Positions 29,514 to 50,842 of a stretch of 64,000 nucleotides of DNA are shown here, in pieces (position 1 is the stretch's first letter; each line of letters begins with the position of its first letter). Source of the DNA: Azadirachta indica. Taxonomy: Eukaryota > Streptophyta > Magnoliopsida > Sapindales > Meliaceae. The stretch is taken from contig CM040451.1 of NCBI GenBank assembly GCA_022749755.1, forward strand, positions 10,057,871 to 10,121,870, in the 5' to 3' direction. Both the position numbers and the translations under genes were made by a program. Below the pieces are notes generated by a model. It had not been told where the DNA came from and did no database searches. It saw only the letters and a program-made list of their open reading frames with translations.

Positions 29514-32508
29514 TTAGTTGAATGAGATGGGACACAGATGACAAGTCCCTTGGGACAAGGCATTGAATTTTCTCGAGTCAAGCTCAGTAATATCTGTAAA
29601 TTGAACAGAGCTGCTTTTAGATTGAACGGATTCGGTGAATTCTGAATAATTCTTGTCCATGTTAACGTGTGTTACTATTGCAGGTCGTGAGGGTACAGGC
29701 AATGAGAGAAGGCCGCTGCTATTAAGCATGAAAACAACAGAAGCCATTGTTGGTCTATTTGCTGCACTGACTTGAACACACAATAAGCCAATATGAATAC
29801 ATCTTATTAACTCTCTACTGGTAGTGGAGCCAACACTCAATACTGGATCTATTATATTTAGAACTGTCCTTTCCTTCCAGTTATTCCATGCCTGCAAAAT
29901 TTGAACAATGTGCATGCACATAGTTAGGGCCTATAGTAGCAAGTGAAAAGAAAAGCTTGAAAAATAGTTATAAATATTTTTGCTTACATACTTTGGTTAG
30001 AAGGTCCTCTATCTCCTCTCCGTTATGAAAACTAGTGTTCTTTCGACCACTGATGATTTCCAGAACTAACACTCCAAAACTGAAAACGTCTGACTTAACC
30101 GAAAATTGTCCACGCATTACATACTCTGGAGCCATGTACCCACTGAAAATGTTCATTAGTCAATTTAAGCCTATCTATACAGAGAAATGAAATTGGCCTT
30201 ATGAAAATGAACTTCTTTTTAGTGTTTCTGAGATTTATAGCTTGTGTTAAAGCTCAAGATTATCTTTGTGTTGTTCTGGTGACCAATTTTAAGATTCCAA
30301 TAGTTGACTTTGGTATACTCACAAGGTACCCACGATTCTTGTTGTACGGCCTTGAGTTTGATCCAGTTCAAATAATCAAGCCATTCCGAAATCTGAAATT
30401 TTTGGAATCATTTTTGCGTCTAAAAGAATGTTGCTTGCTTTAAGGTCACGATGAATGATCCGCAATCTGGAATCTTCATGAAGGTAAAGAATCCCTCGAG
30501 CTATACCCTTTATGATTTTGTAACGCATTTGCCAATTGAGAATCGAACTCCTTACTGGATCTGAAACAAAGTTTAGAAAACATTTGTGATTAGGAACAAG
30601 TAATTCATCAATCTCTGTATTATTTCTTATTATGTGTGCATCCTTTTATGTAAATATAACTATTGGATTCTTAGAAATTGTACGTAAGAATAGTCATTTT
30701 CTTTCAAAAAAAAAAAAAAAAAAAGAAGAAGAAGAGAAAAGAAACAAAGAAAGACTACAAGCATACCAAATATGTAGTTATCTAAACTTGAATTAGGGAC
30801 GCACTCATAAATTAGAAGTCTTTCAGTTCCTTCGAAGCAGAATCCTAGAAGCCTAACCAAATTCCTATGCTGAAGTTTTGCCAGCAATGCTACCTCATTC
30901 TTAAATTCCAAATCCCCTTGTCCCGAATTTTCAGACAGCCTCTTCACTGCAATTGCCTGCCCATCAGCTAGTCTACCCTGATAATGAAATTTTTGCAGAA
31001 TGCTTTACGTCGCCTTTCAAGGAATTCCAAATTTAGAATCTAAGTTATTTTGACTTGCAATTGGTATAATTTTTTCTCGTGCCAATGCTTAGTTACCTTG
31101 TAAACAGGCCCAAATCCGCCTTGTCCAAGCTTATTATCAATGGAAAAGTTATTTGTTGCATCTCTGATAGTGCTGAAGTCGAATTCCAAGGATTCCACAG
31201 TATCGAATTCATCAGCATCTTAACAATAGCTAGGAACAAGTTAGCACATACATATATCAATTACATTAGTAAAAGTTAACAAATTATCTTCGTTTATTAT
31301 AGGGAACCCACAAAAAGAGGAATCTTCTAATGGCTGTGAAAGCTTTCCTCAGTCTAAGTGGAAGTCCAAGATCTATTAGCAATAGTAAACCCTGCTTATA
31401 ATTTGATAGTAAGATAGAAAACAAAAACAAAGGTATATAGTCAACTTACTTTGCCTTTGCAGCTTAGTTCTGATTTCCTTCTTTTTCCTCCTTTTTGAAA
31501 ATAAATAAATAGTGAAGACAACAATTGCCGCAAAGATAACTGCGGAAACCACAGTGATTGCAACAATTCCGGCTGCAATACCTCTATTGTCTGCATAAAC
31601 GAAAACCAAAAACAAAAATTGTGTTCATAAAGTACATTAAGTTGGAATAAGCTGAGTTTCAATTTACTATTGATTGCATATGTGACCACGATGCTCTTTA
31701 TCATCGAAGAGCATGATAATATACCTTTGGAAATTGTATTAGAAGCAGGAGGAGGAGGAAGAGATGGACAAACAGTCTCATTATAGAAGGGGTATAAGTC
31801 CCACGGAAAAATACAGTTAGGTCTCTGTATAATTCCTCCTTGCTTCCCATGACAGCAAGTTTGATAGGCGGCCACCGATTGACTTAAACAAAATTCACAG
31901 TCACTTTGGCTTATATCCGGGGTACATTGCATTAATGAGTATATCTGTTGGAAATTTGCTTAATTTGCTTCTTCAGTGGCAAACTTAGCCCTACAAGATC
32001 CTGTAGAGGCTTTTTTGATCATGCGTTCCATCAAGCTCTTCCAGATCATATCAAATTGCGTCAAATTCGATGTGATGTTATTCACATTAGTTGCTCCTGT
32101 GGCCGGAACCAGCTCCAGTATTCCGAAAAACGAGCGGTTTGCATAGCGTACAAGGCAGAAATGACCTCCGGTTCCCCCTCCCCAGAAATATGCTTCTTGC
32201 TGGTTAGGACACTTGGTCATAATACCTTGTGCACTGGCATTGACACATTCTGCACAGGATTCTGAAGAAGTATCTCCTCTGCAAAGCGCAAGAGCATAAA
32301 CTTTGTCAGGGTCTTGGCCAAATGTAACAGTGGTGAAACCACCGATTGCTGATGCATTTGAAGCGAGAGATGAGAGGATGAAGTTGCGGTTACCGCCATA
32401 GGTACTATTAGTTGTAAAGTTTCCCGTACTGTAACATTGCTGACCTGTTGTAGCAAAAATGTTTATAAGTATACATGAAAGGGAACAGAGGAATTTTGCA
32501 AAATCCAT
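29514..32508 (-). pseudogene. psi-B4: CRK with two nonsense codons
   Basis: Exons on the minus strand: 32508-31725, 31590-31450, 31218-31097, 30977-30767, 30560-30323, 30142-29992, 29891-29514. Borders are GT..AG and lengths match the family. The signal peptide is MDFAKFLCSLSC and the first Cys motif is C-RGDTSSES-C-AE-C. TAA at 31960-31962 replaces the residue after ATEEAN, just before the second DUF26 motif (C-TPDISQSD-C-EF-C). A second stop, TGA at 30376-30378, falls right after DFGMA in the kinase. The normal final stop is lost (ELDSR reads on 18 residues). A truncated product of ~182 residues holding one DUF26 domain would be the most that could be made. Confidence 0.88.
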
Positions 32509-32592
32509 TGCCTGCTTTGCTAGTGCATTATTCTAATTTCTCTTAATAAGTAATCGAAGATGAACAATTCAAAATTTTAGAGTTTAAAGATA

Positions 32593-32855
32593 GGGGAGAA
32601 TGCCCATTACCTCTATGTTTTTTTAGTTAATGTCTCATTACTCCATTATATTTTGTCTAATATCCTATCATCCCCTAAATTTTTTTTTTTTCGATTTTAT
32701 CTATCAATTTAATTAATTTATAAATGATAAAATCAAAAATATTAAAAATATTAAAGCATAAAATCTAAATTTAAAAAAATGATAAAATATTATAAAATAT
32801 ATAGTGGATAATAAAATATTAGTTGAAAAAGTATGAGGATAATAGACATTCACCC
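32593..32855. mobile_element. MITE-like element
   Basis: About 50-bp terminal inverted repeats: left GGGGAGAATGCCCATTACCT, complement of right GGGTGAATGTCTATTATCCT. The AT-rich core is ~160 bp. GATA borders both ends, a possible short target duplication. It lies ~85 bp upstream of the psi-B4 start. The superfamily is not certain. Confidence 0.65.
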
Positions 32856-33079
32856 GATAAAATAGTCTGAAGGGGATTGATATTCAATTCTGTGTGTATA
32901 ATTGTTTAATGGTGCTGGGATTTCGCTTTCTTTAAAGTTCATTCATACATATCTTGGAAAAATCCTTTGAATTGGTTGCATTTCACATAATAAAAGAATT
33001 TCTTTCCCGGTAGGTGGATTGGGTCGGGGATTCTGGGGAAATTGTAATTATTTACATCATGATTCACGATCAAGGCAAC

Positions 33080-33260
33080 TTATTGAGCGAAGAAATAATT
33101 AAATATAAATCCAGGGATGAGTAATCTTTTTGCAATCTTTATGGCATTAAAAAGTACACAAATGGAATCATTCTTCCACTATTAATGTCTCCATCATCTA
33201 TTATTTTAACTCATTTTCCCGCCAACAAAACCAGGAAACTTTGACTGTTTAACTAATGGT
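33080..33260 (-). promoter_or_regulatory. Upstream block of psi-B4
   Basis: Shares ATAATTAAATATA, CAGGGATGAG, TGTCTCCATC and an AGGAAACTTTGACTG W-box-like core with the corresponding block of psi-B5 (36900-37230). The separation from the start codon is increased by the MITE-like insertion. Confidence 0.45.
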
Positions 33261-33948
33261 TTGTTTGAACGAATAGACGAGTCAAATCCCCAAATGTTTG
33301 CCCATCGCCAATCTTTTGCTCGTATAATCTAAACCTAAATTATAAAAAGTAATGAAATAGCGAAGTCAGTACTCTAATTTAAAGAAAAAGAAAAAGATTA
33401 CAGGGAAAATAAAATATAAAGAAAATAAAGATGATCTTGGAAGCTAGAAAAGGTTTTTGTCTTCTTAAAATATTTCCTAGAGTTGAGTTGGATAGGTTAT
33501 CAACCTCAAGCAACCGGCAATTGATTCGTTGGCTTTCAAGCTGAACCCTGGGCCCTATAAAAGTTGGGCTTTACACAGCCTATGAAGAAGACTTCTAAAG
33601 ATGCCTGTGGGCCCAACACTTGCCAAGTCCTAGGAACACAAATCAAAGATGTGCTACGGCGCAAGCACTTTATCGAAAAAAACAAAAATAAAATAATCAG
33701 TGGACTAAAATACATGTTTGTTTGTTACCATTCCTGAAAGCGAAATTAAGAAGGTAGGATATGTACAAGATTCTTAAAGGGTAACAGAAAGGGGAAAAGA
33801 CTATTACAGTCTGAAAATGATCCAAACGCGGCGCCTACATATGTGATTGGAAATACACCAGTCAATATTATGCAAAGAAACTCAAACCGGGGACATTTTA
33901 AACCACAAAACAGCTTAAAAAATACAATTTCCATCCTCCAGCATAATG
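33261..33948. other. Intergenic, psi-B5 to psi-B4
   Basis: I see no gene, RNA or clear repeat here. Confidence 0.5.
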
Positions 33949-36718
<2,770 letters not shown>

Positions 36719-36899
36719 ATGCACTCTGATATCTTTAATGCAGGGAAGATGAAGCAGCATACGATTTACTATTTTCTTTTATGATAAGACAGGAGATTTC
36801 TCCTTTTTCTCAAGGTCATACATTTGAAAAACAACTTATGTTGAAAAGGATGACAAATGTAATATCTAATTCGCAATTTTTTTTTTTTTTTTTTACTTG

Positions 36900-37230
36900 G
36901 GACGAAAGACTTCCAGTTTTCAGTTTTCCCGGAAATTGTATCTCGCAACAGAAATAGTGGGAAGACTTCCACAATCACATGTGAGCACATTGTAATAATT
37001 TAGAATATCCTGAACAAAATTTCTTAAAGGGGAGGAATAATTAAATATAGCTGCAGGGATGAGTTGTCCCTCTTGGCATAAAGAAATCCAATCGTCCACT
37101 GCCGTCTCAATCAAGTCTTCTTCTGGTCTATTTTGCCAACAGAAACAGGAAATTTCATCTTTCAGTGTAATTGTCTATTGAGACAGAAAAGTCAAAATCA
37201 TTTTAATAAAATGGGATAAATTCAAGTTTG
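36900..37230 (-). promoter_or_regulatory. Upstream block of psi-B5
   Basis: It aligns with 33080-33260 and 29290-29513. It contains GTCAAAATC (complement of a W-box core) and a run GGAGGAATAATTAAATATAG. Repetition upstream of two CRKs suggests promoter sequence; its function is inferred. Confidence 0.45.
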
Positions 37231-39626
37231 TCGGGGCCATGCCAAATGTTCACACCATCACTACTATTTATCACGTATGATCCTTTGACTAATAATATGA
37301 AATTAAAAGAGCAGAGACCGCGAAGTCTTAATCATCAAAGTCAACTTTCAATGAACTCAACATAAAGCGAAGAGTCGGAGATGTTATAAGAGTTTGTTTT
37401 GTTATCGTCCATGCATAGTGTTTTCTTATATCCCTTTTTTAGTTTTAAATTTTAAATTTTAAATTTTAAACCTTAAGTTTTATTTTTAATCCCAAAACAA
37501 AAATTATATCTTTGATTCTCAATTTGGATTGAATTTGATTCAAATGTTAATTTATTTTACCATCCCCAAAAAAAAAAAATTGAAATTCTTTCATACAAAA
37601 CTGTGATATTATAAGGCCTAGAGGCTAATGACTCACTATGGGGAGCAATTGCCTCGTGGGCCTTGTTTAAAAATTTTAATAAAATAGGAGATGATTATTG
37701 GGCCCTCATAGATGGGCTACAGCCTACCAAGAACATTGCTGATTAATTAATTCCACTCTTATCTTTTAGTTAGATATTATGCGAATTCCTTAACAAGAGA
37801 ACATACAATATATCATTGTGTCACATCTATTGTGATCTTTCTCATTTTATACTCGAGTGTTTTACATTTATGATTGTTATTTTTAGTGAAAATTTATTAC
37901 ACTTGCACGGTTAGATCTAATACTTATTATTTGGATTATTTTTACTAACATTCAAAAGGTATAAGTCCAAAAATATGAAGAATTCAAGAGAAGGGTAAAA
38001 CCTAAAAGTAAAATAATAATTAGTAAGGGATACTAAGGATAAAATGGACTAATCATAAAATATAACAGAAGTGAGACCTATCTCGAAAATACAAGGAAAG
38101 AAAAGAGAATGACCTTTAGATAGGCAAAGAATATATATGAGGCAACAAGTAAATGGAGGATAGACATAAGAGTTTTTTTGGGGATTTCACGTTACAAAAA
38201 GGTAGCTGGCGATACCTTGAAAAGATATGGTAAAAGGTTGTTAAGATTTAAGAATACTAGAGGACCCTAGAAAGAAGGAAACCACTAATAGAACAATGAC
38301 TATTGTGGATTATTGAACAGGAAGGTGAATGCACCACAAAACAGAGTCTAATAGATTGTAACCTCGCTAATAAGAAAATCATCACACTAATATAAGAGAA
38401 ATCTATTTTCTATTTCAAGGAGACAAGTAAGCTTATTGAATGACAGAATGTTATATGGCTTGATTTTCTAATGAAGTTCGTGGTGAAGCGCTAGTAGGGC
38501 TTGAGGGAGCCGTAACCCCACTTCTCTACCTACATAAATTTTTAAAATTTTTATTACCATATTTATGATTATAAACTCACTTTTTAGGTTTATATATAAT
38601 TTAATCCTTTCATTTTACAAAATTATTCATTTATATCTCTTAATTTATTAATTATTTTTAAAATGTTAATGGTTAACTTTATTTTTTAAACATTTTTACT
38701 TCTTATTATCAATTTTTGACTCTACTCCTAAATGAAATTTTGAGGAGAGCAAAAAAGAAAAAGGTAAGAAGATGGAGAGACATATCGGTTCTGCCCTCTA
38801 GCTTGCCCAACCCTCTCTTGCTTGTAGGTTCTTTCCCTCTGATTGCCAATTTACTTGCAATCTTGAGGCAGCCTTTCTCCTAAAACTTGCCCTGTACTCA
38901 GCACTCTTGTCATCTACAAGCAAATCAAGAGCTCGGAGATCTATATTGACTAGAAGTTGATTTTCTTGTTTTATAAAATTTACTTTTTGGTATACGTGCT
39001 GAGTAGACGAAAACTTATATAAACATTTATATGTTATTAACTCATTTATATTTGAAAACTAATATTTTTATTTTATATTAATTGCTAAGTAAAATTTATA
39101 CTTTTTTAAGTACGTTTAGAATGCCTTTCAAACTAAGTGAAAGCAAGCAAAATCAAACAAACTCTTGGTCCGGATCAACTTAGTTTAAAATGATTAAGAT
39201 TGTACAGGTTTGCTTTCGATATTTTTAATCAAAAACGTATCTACTTAATTAAAGGAAGGTTTGTATCTCAATTTAGTTTCACTCTTACTAGCCATGTGAG
39301 ATGTGACAATGATAATTCTTTATTTGAACTAATAAATAAGAGTGTTTAATAGACCCTATATTCTATGTTTCTGATTTAGAGCATTTTTGTTCGTTTTGCA
39401 ATAACACATATGTAAAAGATTCTAATGATTTTGTACCAAAGAGAGAAGAAAAAGAGACATTAATGGATTGGCAGATAATGAATTATAGATAATGCTCCAC
39501 AAAAGGCTATATGTGCCAGCCTTGGTTATTAATTGGTCCAAATTATGCTAATCAGGTCCAAATGTTGCTTCAGCTACACTTAACAAGTCAAAGGCATGTT
39601 AAAGCACAAGCCAGCTCAAAGACACC
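37231..39626. other. Intergenic, no gene seen
   Basis: Contains a short tandem TTTTAAA run at 37443-37470. No reading frame of family character, no RNA gene and no element with recognisable ends was found. Confidence 0.5.
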
Positions 39627-40419
39627 TTATCGAGGATCTAGCTGAGTGATTGAAATCTCATTCACTGCAGATTGGTCTAAATTGTCTCTTCCAGTCCAGC
39701 ATTATAATTCTTTTCTGCAATCCTTCTTAGGAAGCAAAAGCCTGCAGTGACAAGTACTGCAAAGAGAGCAATTGGGGCAACAATGGCAACAATTATTGAC
39801 GATGAGGTTCTGCTTTTCTCTGCAAGAACAGCAATATGTTTCATTTTGTATACTAGAAATTCATGGCCGTAAAATAACACCAAACTGAATGATCGAACAT
39901 CCAGAATTAATATCTTTGTTTTCTGTTCCCTCAAAAGCTAAACGGTTAAAATTATCTATTAGATTGATTATGAGATGAGGCTGTTTTGTATGTAATTACA
40001 TCTGACTTCTCCAATTTGATTAATCTGAATGGATCAAATTAATTTCTCTTACACCAATCTTGTTCAATTTCTACCTGCGTATGAGCTGGGGTGGAGTGTA
40101 TGATAATCTTGAAAAAATAAAATTCACTTAGGCCATGATACGAAACCTGAGGTGCAGGAGACATAGGCACAGGCACAGGTGGGGGTGCCGCAATAGCTGA
40201 TTCATTGTAAAACGGGTGGACTTCGAAGCGGCTGGTGTTATTGGCAAGAGAAGAGAGGAGAAGACCGAAGTTGGATTCATAAATGCTGTTTCTGGTAAAA
40301 GTTGCAGTATTTGAGCAAATATGAGAAACATATGTTGGGTCGACTGCAGTTGAAAAACTAATTAGATACCTTAAAATTGAGAGAAACAGAAAGAACATGA
40401 AGGATTTCAAAGCAGGCAT
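39627..40419 (-). pseudogene. psi-A6: CRK remnant without kinase
   Basis: A group A copy in inverted orientation. Exon 1 starts at 40419 (MPALKSFMFFLFLSILRY, then ADPTYV-like VDPTYV). It jumps from LLSSLANNTSR straight to FEVHPFYNES, deleting nearly both Cys-rich domains. The exon 1 donor is lost. Exon 2 (membrane segment, ending near 39690) is followed within a few codons by the extreme C-terminal tail (NEISITQLDPR, TAA at 39627-39629) in another frame. All kinase exons are gone. It keeps the start and the end of the gene, so the loss was internal, probably more than one deletion. Confidence 0.9.
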
Positions 40420-40477
40420 CTGGATCCTCAAATTTATTGCTGAGAGTGAAGCATATTAATATTAGTCATCACTCCTC

Positions 40478-41246
40478 TGTCGGGATAAATTAATACAAAC
40501 TAATTTGGGAAGCACAATAATTACTTTATCCCCTCTTGCGTGAACCTAATAGAAAACAAATAAATAGAACAATAATCTTTAGACACAAAATCAATTCTTG
40601 GACAGCAACCACATCATCAACAAAACAACCATAACACAATCAATTTTAACGTGGAAAACCTCCCCAATGTGAGGAGTAAAAACTACGGGACTGTAGTTCA
40701 CCCAAAAAACTCCACTATAATCAAATAATGGGAATACATAATTTCTCTTTAGTTAGAACTAGAGGTACACATCCACAATATTCTCAAGATCACACAATCT
40801 TAGCAAACAATCAAGTTCTACAAAGAAATTAGAGAGAGTTCAAGAAAAACATCACCATAATGGTGGGCTAACTTCCAACCACGAAATCTAGAGAAAGAAT
40901 GCTCCAAATCTGATCTCCACCGTTCAGAATTTAGTACTCTAAGTTAGGAAGCTGCTGGTAAAATTTCAGCTCAATCGGATCACGAACCAACCTCCGATCA
41001 GCCACTTGATCAAAACTGTTCCGAGTTTACTATTTTGCCTCTCTCTCGTAAACAATATCTACCTCTCTCTAAAAATGATAAACAGTATCCGCCTCTCTTT
41101 TCTTAACACATATATATATATTGTAGCAAATTAAATATTAAACCTTACTTGAGAAAAGATCAAAATGTTCTTGAGTTAATTAGACTTAATTACTATTGAA
41201 GAGAAAATTTGGACTATCTCCAAATAGGAGAAAACCCAACCCAATA
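40478..41246 (-). mobile_element. Copia-type solo LTR
   Basis: 769 bp that align along their length with the two LTRs of the copia element at 53319-58837. The ends are TGTCGGGATAA and CCCAACCCAATA, with an exact 5-bp target duplication TCCTC at 40473-40477 and 41247-41251. There is no internal sequence, so it is a recombination product. Orientation follows the complete copy. It lies ~58 bp from the psi-A6 start. Confidence 0.92.
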
Positions 41247-41251
41247 TCCTC

Positions 41252-42018
41252 ATCTATATAATTCTTCCTTTTATGTTCGTTCGTTAATGCAAATTATTAA
41301 TTGATTATGTTCTCTTCTTGGTTGAGTACTGTTGGACTTAAAAGTATGGAGATTGGCGAGATTAATCGGAATAAAACCTAATTGAGTTTTGAGAGTCAGA
41401 CAAATTTGTGTGAAGTTAAATGAGAGGAATGACAGGACATTAGGTTTAGATCAAAGAAGAAGACGCTGTTACAGTGATGTCACTAATTAGAATACTATTT
41501 GGCTCCGCTTGTGATAGTTCTGTAATTGGAAGAAAAATATAAAGAATTTTTTGAAAATATATTCTACATATGCTTAACATGCTGTTGCTGAGAAGCTGCA
41601 TAATGCAAACGCGATAGGCGAAGTTTGAATCCATGGAACGTGGACTTAGGGTTAGGGATTTGTGTAGACTTCAATGTCGAAAGCGACTTTTATATTTATC
41701 CTTCCATTGCCAATAGCCAAATATGGCGACTTTGATTCTTATGGTCCAATACGTGTAGAACTTAGTACGCGGAAAAGAGAAAAACGATATTTGCTTCAGA
41801 GGCTGTAATTTGAAGTCAATGTTATATTTTAATGCGTATTGATACGAGTTAGCATTAATTTACTGGTGATAGAATGTCTTGTGGTCCTGGTACTATTGGC
41901 TCCCATCACAACTGATGTATATTATGTAAAGAAGCGCAGGCAATCAATAAGCATTTAAAATGAGTAGACCCTTATGCCAAGTTGTGTGTTTGAGATCGCC
42001 ATCTGATTTCTTAACTTT
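41252..42018. other. Intergenic, no gene seen
   Basis: The only open frames are short, with no family signature and no conserved neighbour copy. Confidence 0.5.
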
Positions 42019-42026
42019 GTCTTTAG

Positions 42027-42537
42027 TGGGGTTGGGTAATTTCAGGTTGGATTTGATTTTTTAAAAAGTTAAACCGAATTGAAATAGAGTTTGGGCTTCA
42101 AAAATAGAGCTAAAAATTAAAATTAAACAGAACCAAATTAAACTAGTTTAGTTCAGTTCAATTTGATTCAGTTTTAAAGTTCAGTTTCAATTTTAGTTTA
42201 CGGACATCAATTCTAAATTTTAGAGATATTTTTATGTAAATCTTTAGACTTTTTGTAATTATAAAAAGAGAGAGAATTTTTAAAATTTATAATAATATTT
42301 TTTTATTATTATGCATATTTATGAATTTTTTTATTAAATTTTTATTTCTTTATAATTTTTATAAAATTGAAAGGTTTAAATAAAATTTTACAATTGATTG
42401 TAATTAGTTTTTAATTGGGGTTCGATTAATAAAATTGAATGGTTTTAAAATTAAATTCAATTAAATTAATATAATTATCAAACTGAATCAATCGAACAGT
42501 TCGATTCGATTCAGTTTAGCTATTTTGCCCAATCCCA
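42027..42537. mobile_element. hAT-like non-autonomous element
   Basis: Inverted termini TGGGGTTGGGTAATTT and, from the right end complemented, TGGGATTGGGCAAAAT. The flanking 8-bp duplication has one mismatch: GTCTTTAG (42019-42026) and GTATTTAG (42538-42545). An 8-bp duplication is typical of hAT elements. The interior is rich in AACCGAA/TTCAGTT-type motifs and has no transposase. Confidence 0.75.
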
Positions 42538-42830
42538 GTATTTAGTACTTCTATTACAGTCACTGCATGCATGTTTGATCATCAAAAGATTTTATTAGTC
42601 CAAAAGACTAAAATTCCAATGACGGATGCCATATTCAATATTGGCCCATTTAAAAGTTTTTCGAATTTATGACTCCCAGCAAGTCTACTCATTATTCCTA
42701 ACGAAATGCAATTATTGATAGTAAACATTAATTGTAATTTACCTAGCATATTTGTTTATTTTCATATAAATTATGTAAATGTATTTATGTTGACTATTAA
42801 AAATATTTGTGTAAATTGAATCATGACCAT

Positions 42831-43096
42831 TAATTTGTAAATATATATTATATAGTATTGTGTAACGAAGAAAAGGACCCATTTTCTCTTCCAAATTGTC
42901 TCTCACGTTTGCTTCTTCTTCCTCTCCATTTTTGCTCTCAATTTGAGCACCTAATTAACATAGCTCATGGCCACTTCTTGCACCCATCTAAACACAATTT
43001 GATGTTGGGTTGAGAAGGGCTTACTTGGGTAGTATACATCAACTTATCTAAGTGCCGCATGTAGCCAGAAATCTGCTTCAATTTCCAGCACGTGAG
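42831..43096 (+). mobile_element. LTR fragment in front of CRK B7
   Basis: It resembles the last ~260 bp of the LTRs at 9467-10197 and 16238-16973. The shared order is TTTGTAAATATATA with a GTGTAA stretch, a pyrimidine-rich CTTCC/CTCTCC stretch, GGCTTACTTGG, AAGTGC(C/T)GCA..TAGCCAGA and finally CTTCAATTTCCAG with CACGTGAGA. It ends ~105 bp before the B7 start codon. It carries the TATA-like AAATATATATTATATAG, so it may supply the promoter and leader of B7. Confidence 0.7.
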
Positions 43097-43201
43097 AACC
43101 TGTATTCCAAAGCAAGACTCCTGCTTTACGAAGGGAGAATGCAAACTGTTTTCTTTTCCTCGTCCGAAAACATGCCGATTTATTTCAGACGACCGAATAA
43201 C

Positions 43202-47167
<3,966 letters not shown>

Positions 47168-47604
47168 CTTGTCTCCGAGCAGGATTATGCTGTTATATTT
47201 ATTCCTTTTATTCCCGCTGTTTTAGCTTCAATAAGTGTAGCTGAAGCAACAGTTAGGACATGTGTAGCATAATATATACCACTGTAGTTATAACAAAGGC
47301 TGGCGCAGTCTGCTGTGGAGCATTATATATAGTTTTATTTTTTGGACAATAAATGAATGATAATTATAAAAACTACATATCCACGAACTCATTGCCGTCT
47401 CTTTTTCTTCTTCTTATTGGTACATTAATCATGAGAATCTTTTGGATATACTATCACAAATTGGATAATAATGAACAAAATCACAGGCATAGAATATTTG
47501 AACTATTAAAAACTCTCTTACATTTGTTTTAACAAAGACCTATCATAATTATTACAGTATGAAACTTGACACAATCTGAAACGATTTACACTGGATTGAA
47601 TGTG
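47168..47604. other. 3' flank of B7
   Basis: AATAAATGAATGA near 47349 could serve polyadenylation. No gene is seen. Confidence 0.4.
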
Positions 47605-47850
47605 TACTTCTCCAGATATATACCGGAGTGATTGTGAATTTTGTCTGCGTCAAAATATGGGTTACTTGCAGAGAGTTGCTGCTATGGGATGAAAGGACAT
47701 CATGTTCAGGGACCTAGCTGTATATTTCTCTGGAATTCTATCACTTCTGTGTAGCCTCTGTCTCTGCTTCATCACCATCTCCTCTGCTTCCGCTCAGTAA
47801 TTGTCCTCCGTCTTCAGTCCTCAACTAATTCGACAATCACCAAAGATATT
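47605..47850 (+). pseudogene. CRK ectodomain scrap
   Basis: On the plus strand it reads as the end of a second DUF26 domain (DIYRSDCEFCLRQN, then a shifted equivalent of LQ-CCYG..GPSCI-W) and a Pro/Ser hinge with ACCAAAG at its end. Frames are broken and a stop intervenes. It resembles B8 most in the hinge (CCATCTCCTCTGC, CTCCGTCTTCAGTCC), but B8 lies on the other strand just downstream. Confidence 0.75.
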
Positions 47851-48035
47851 TATTTTTACACTTCATCCCAAAAAGAATATATAATTTTTTACTTTAATTG
47901 GATTACTCAAAATAAGTTCCACAAAATTAAGGCCAGATTCTCAATGTTGTAACGTAGTACAGAACTTGAATTAGCAAAATATCTCAAACAAGAGACGTAG
48001 ATCAGCATAAACAAGCTTCAGGTAACCATCAAAAT

Positions 48036-50716
<2,681 letters not shown>

Positions 50717-50818
50717 GTCTTCTTAACCAGTTGAAGAGTCATAAGAAGAAGAACCAACGTACTATATTTTACGGAAGAGCAAGTGTTCATTGCCCGAAGG
50801 AGCTTTCATCACTTCCAC

Positions 50819-50842
50819 ATATATATATATATATATATATAT
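50819..50842. repeat. (AT)n microsatellite upstream of B8
   Basis: An uninterrupted AT run ~100 bp upstream of the B8 start codon. The equivalent position before psi-B9 has only a short ATATATATT. Confidence 0.9.

Noticed and set aside
30201..30443. 80-codon plus-strand frame across psi-B4
   Set aside because: It is antisense to psi-B4 kinase exon 5 and intron 5 and has no features of its own.
37443..37470. Telomere-like or functional tandem repeat
   Set aside because: It is a short TTTTAAA run, low in complexity and unlike the plant telomere unit TTTAGGG.
43052..43201. N-terminal extension of B7 from a GTG codon
   Set aside because: Plant genes rarely start at GTG, and this stretch is LTR-derived and lies before the signal peptide.
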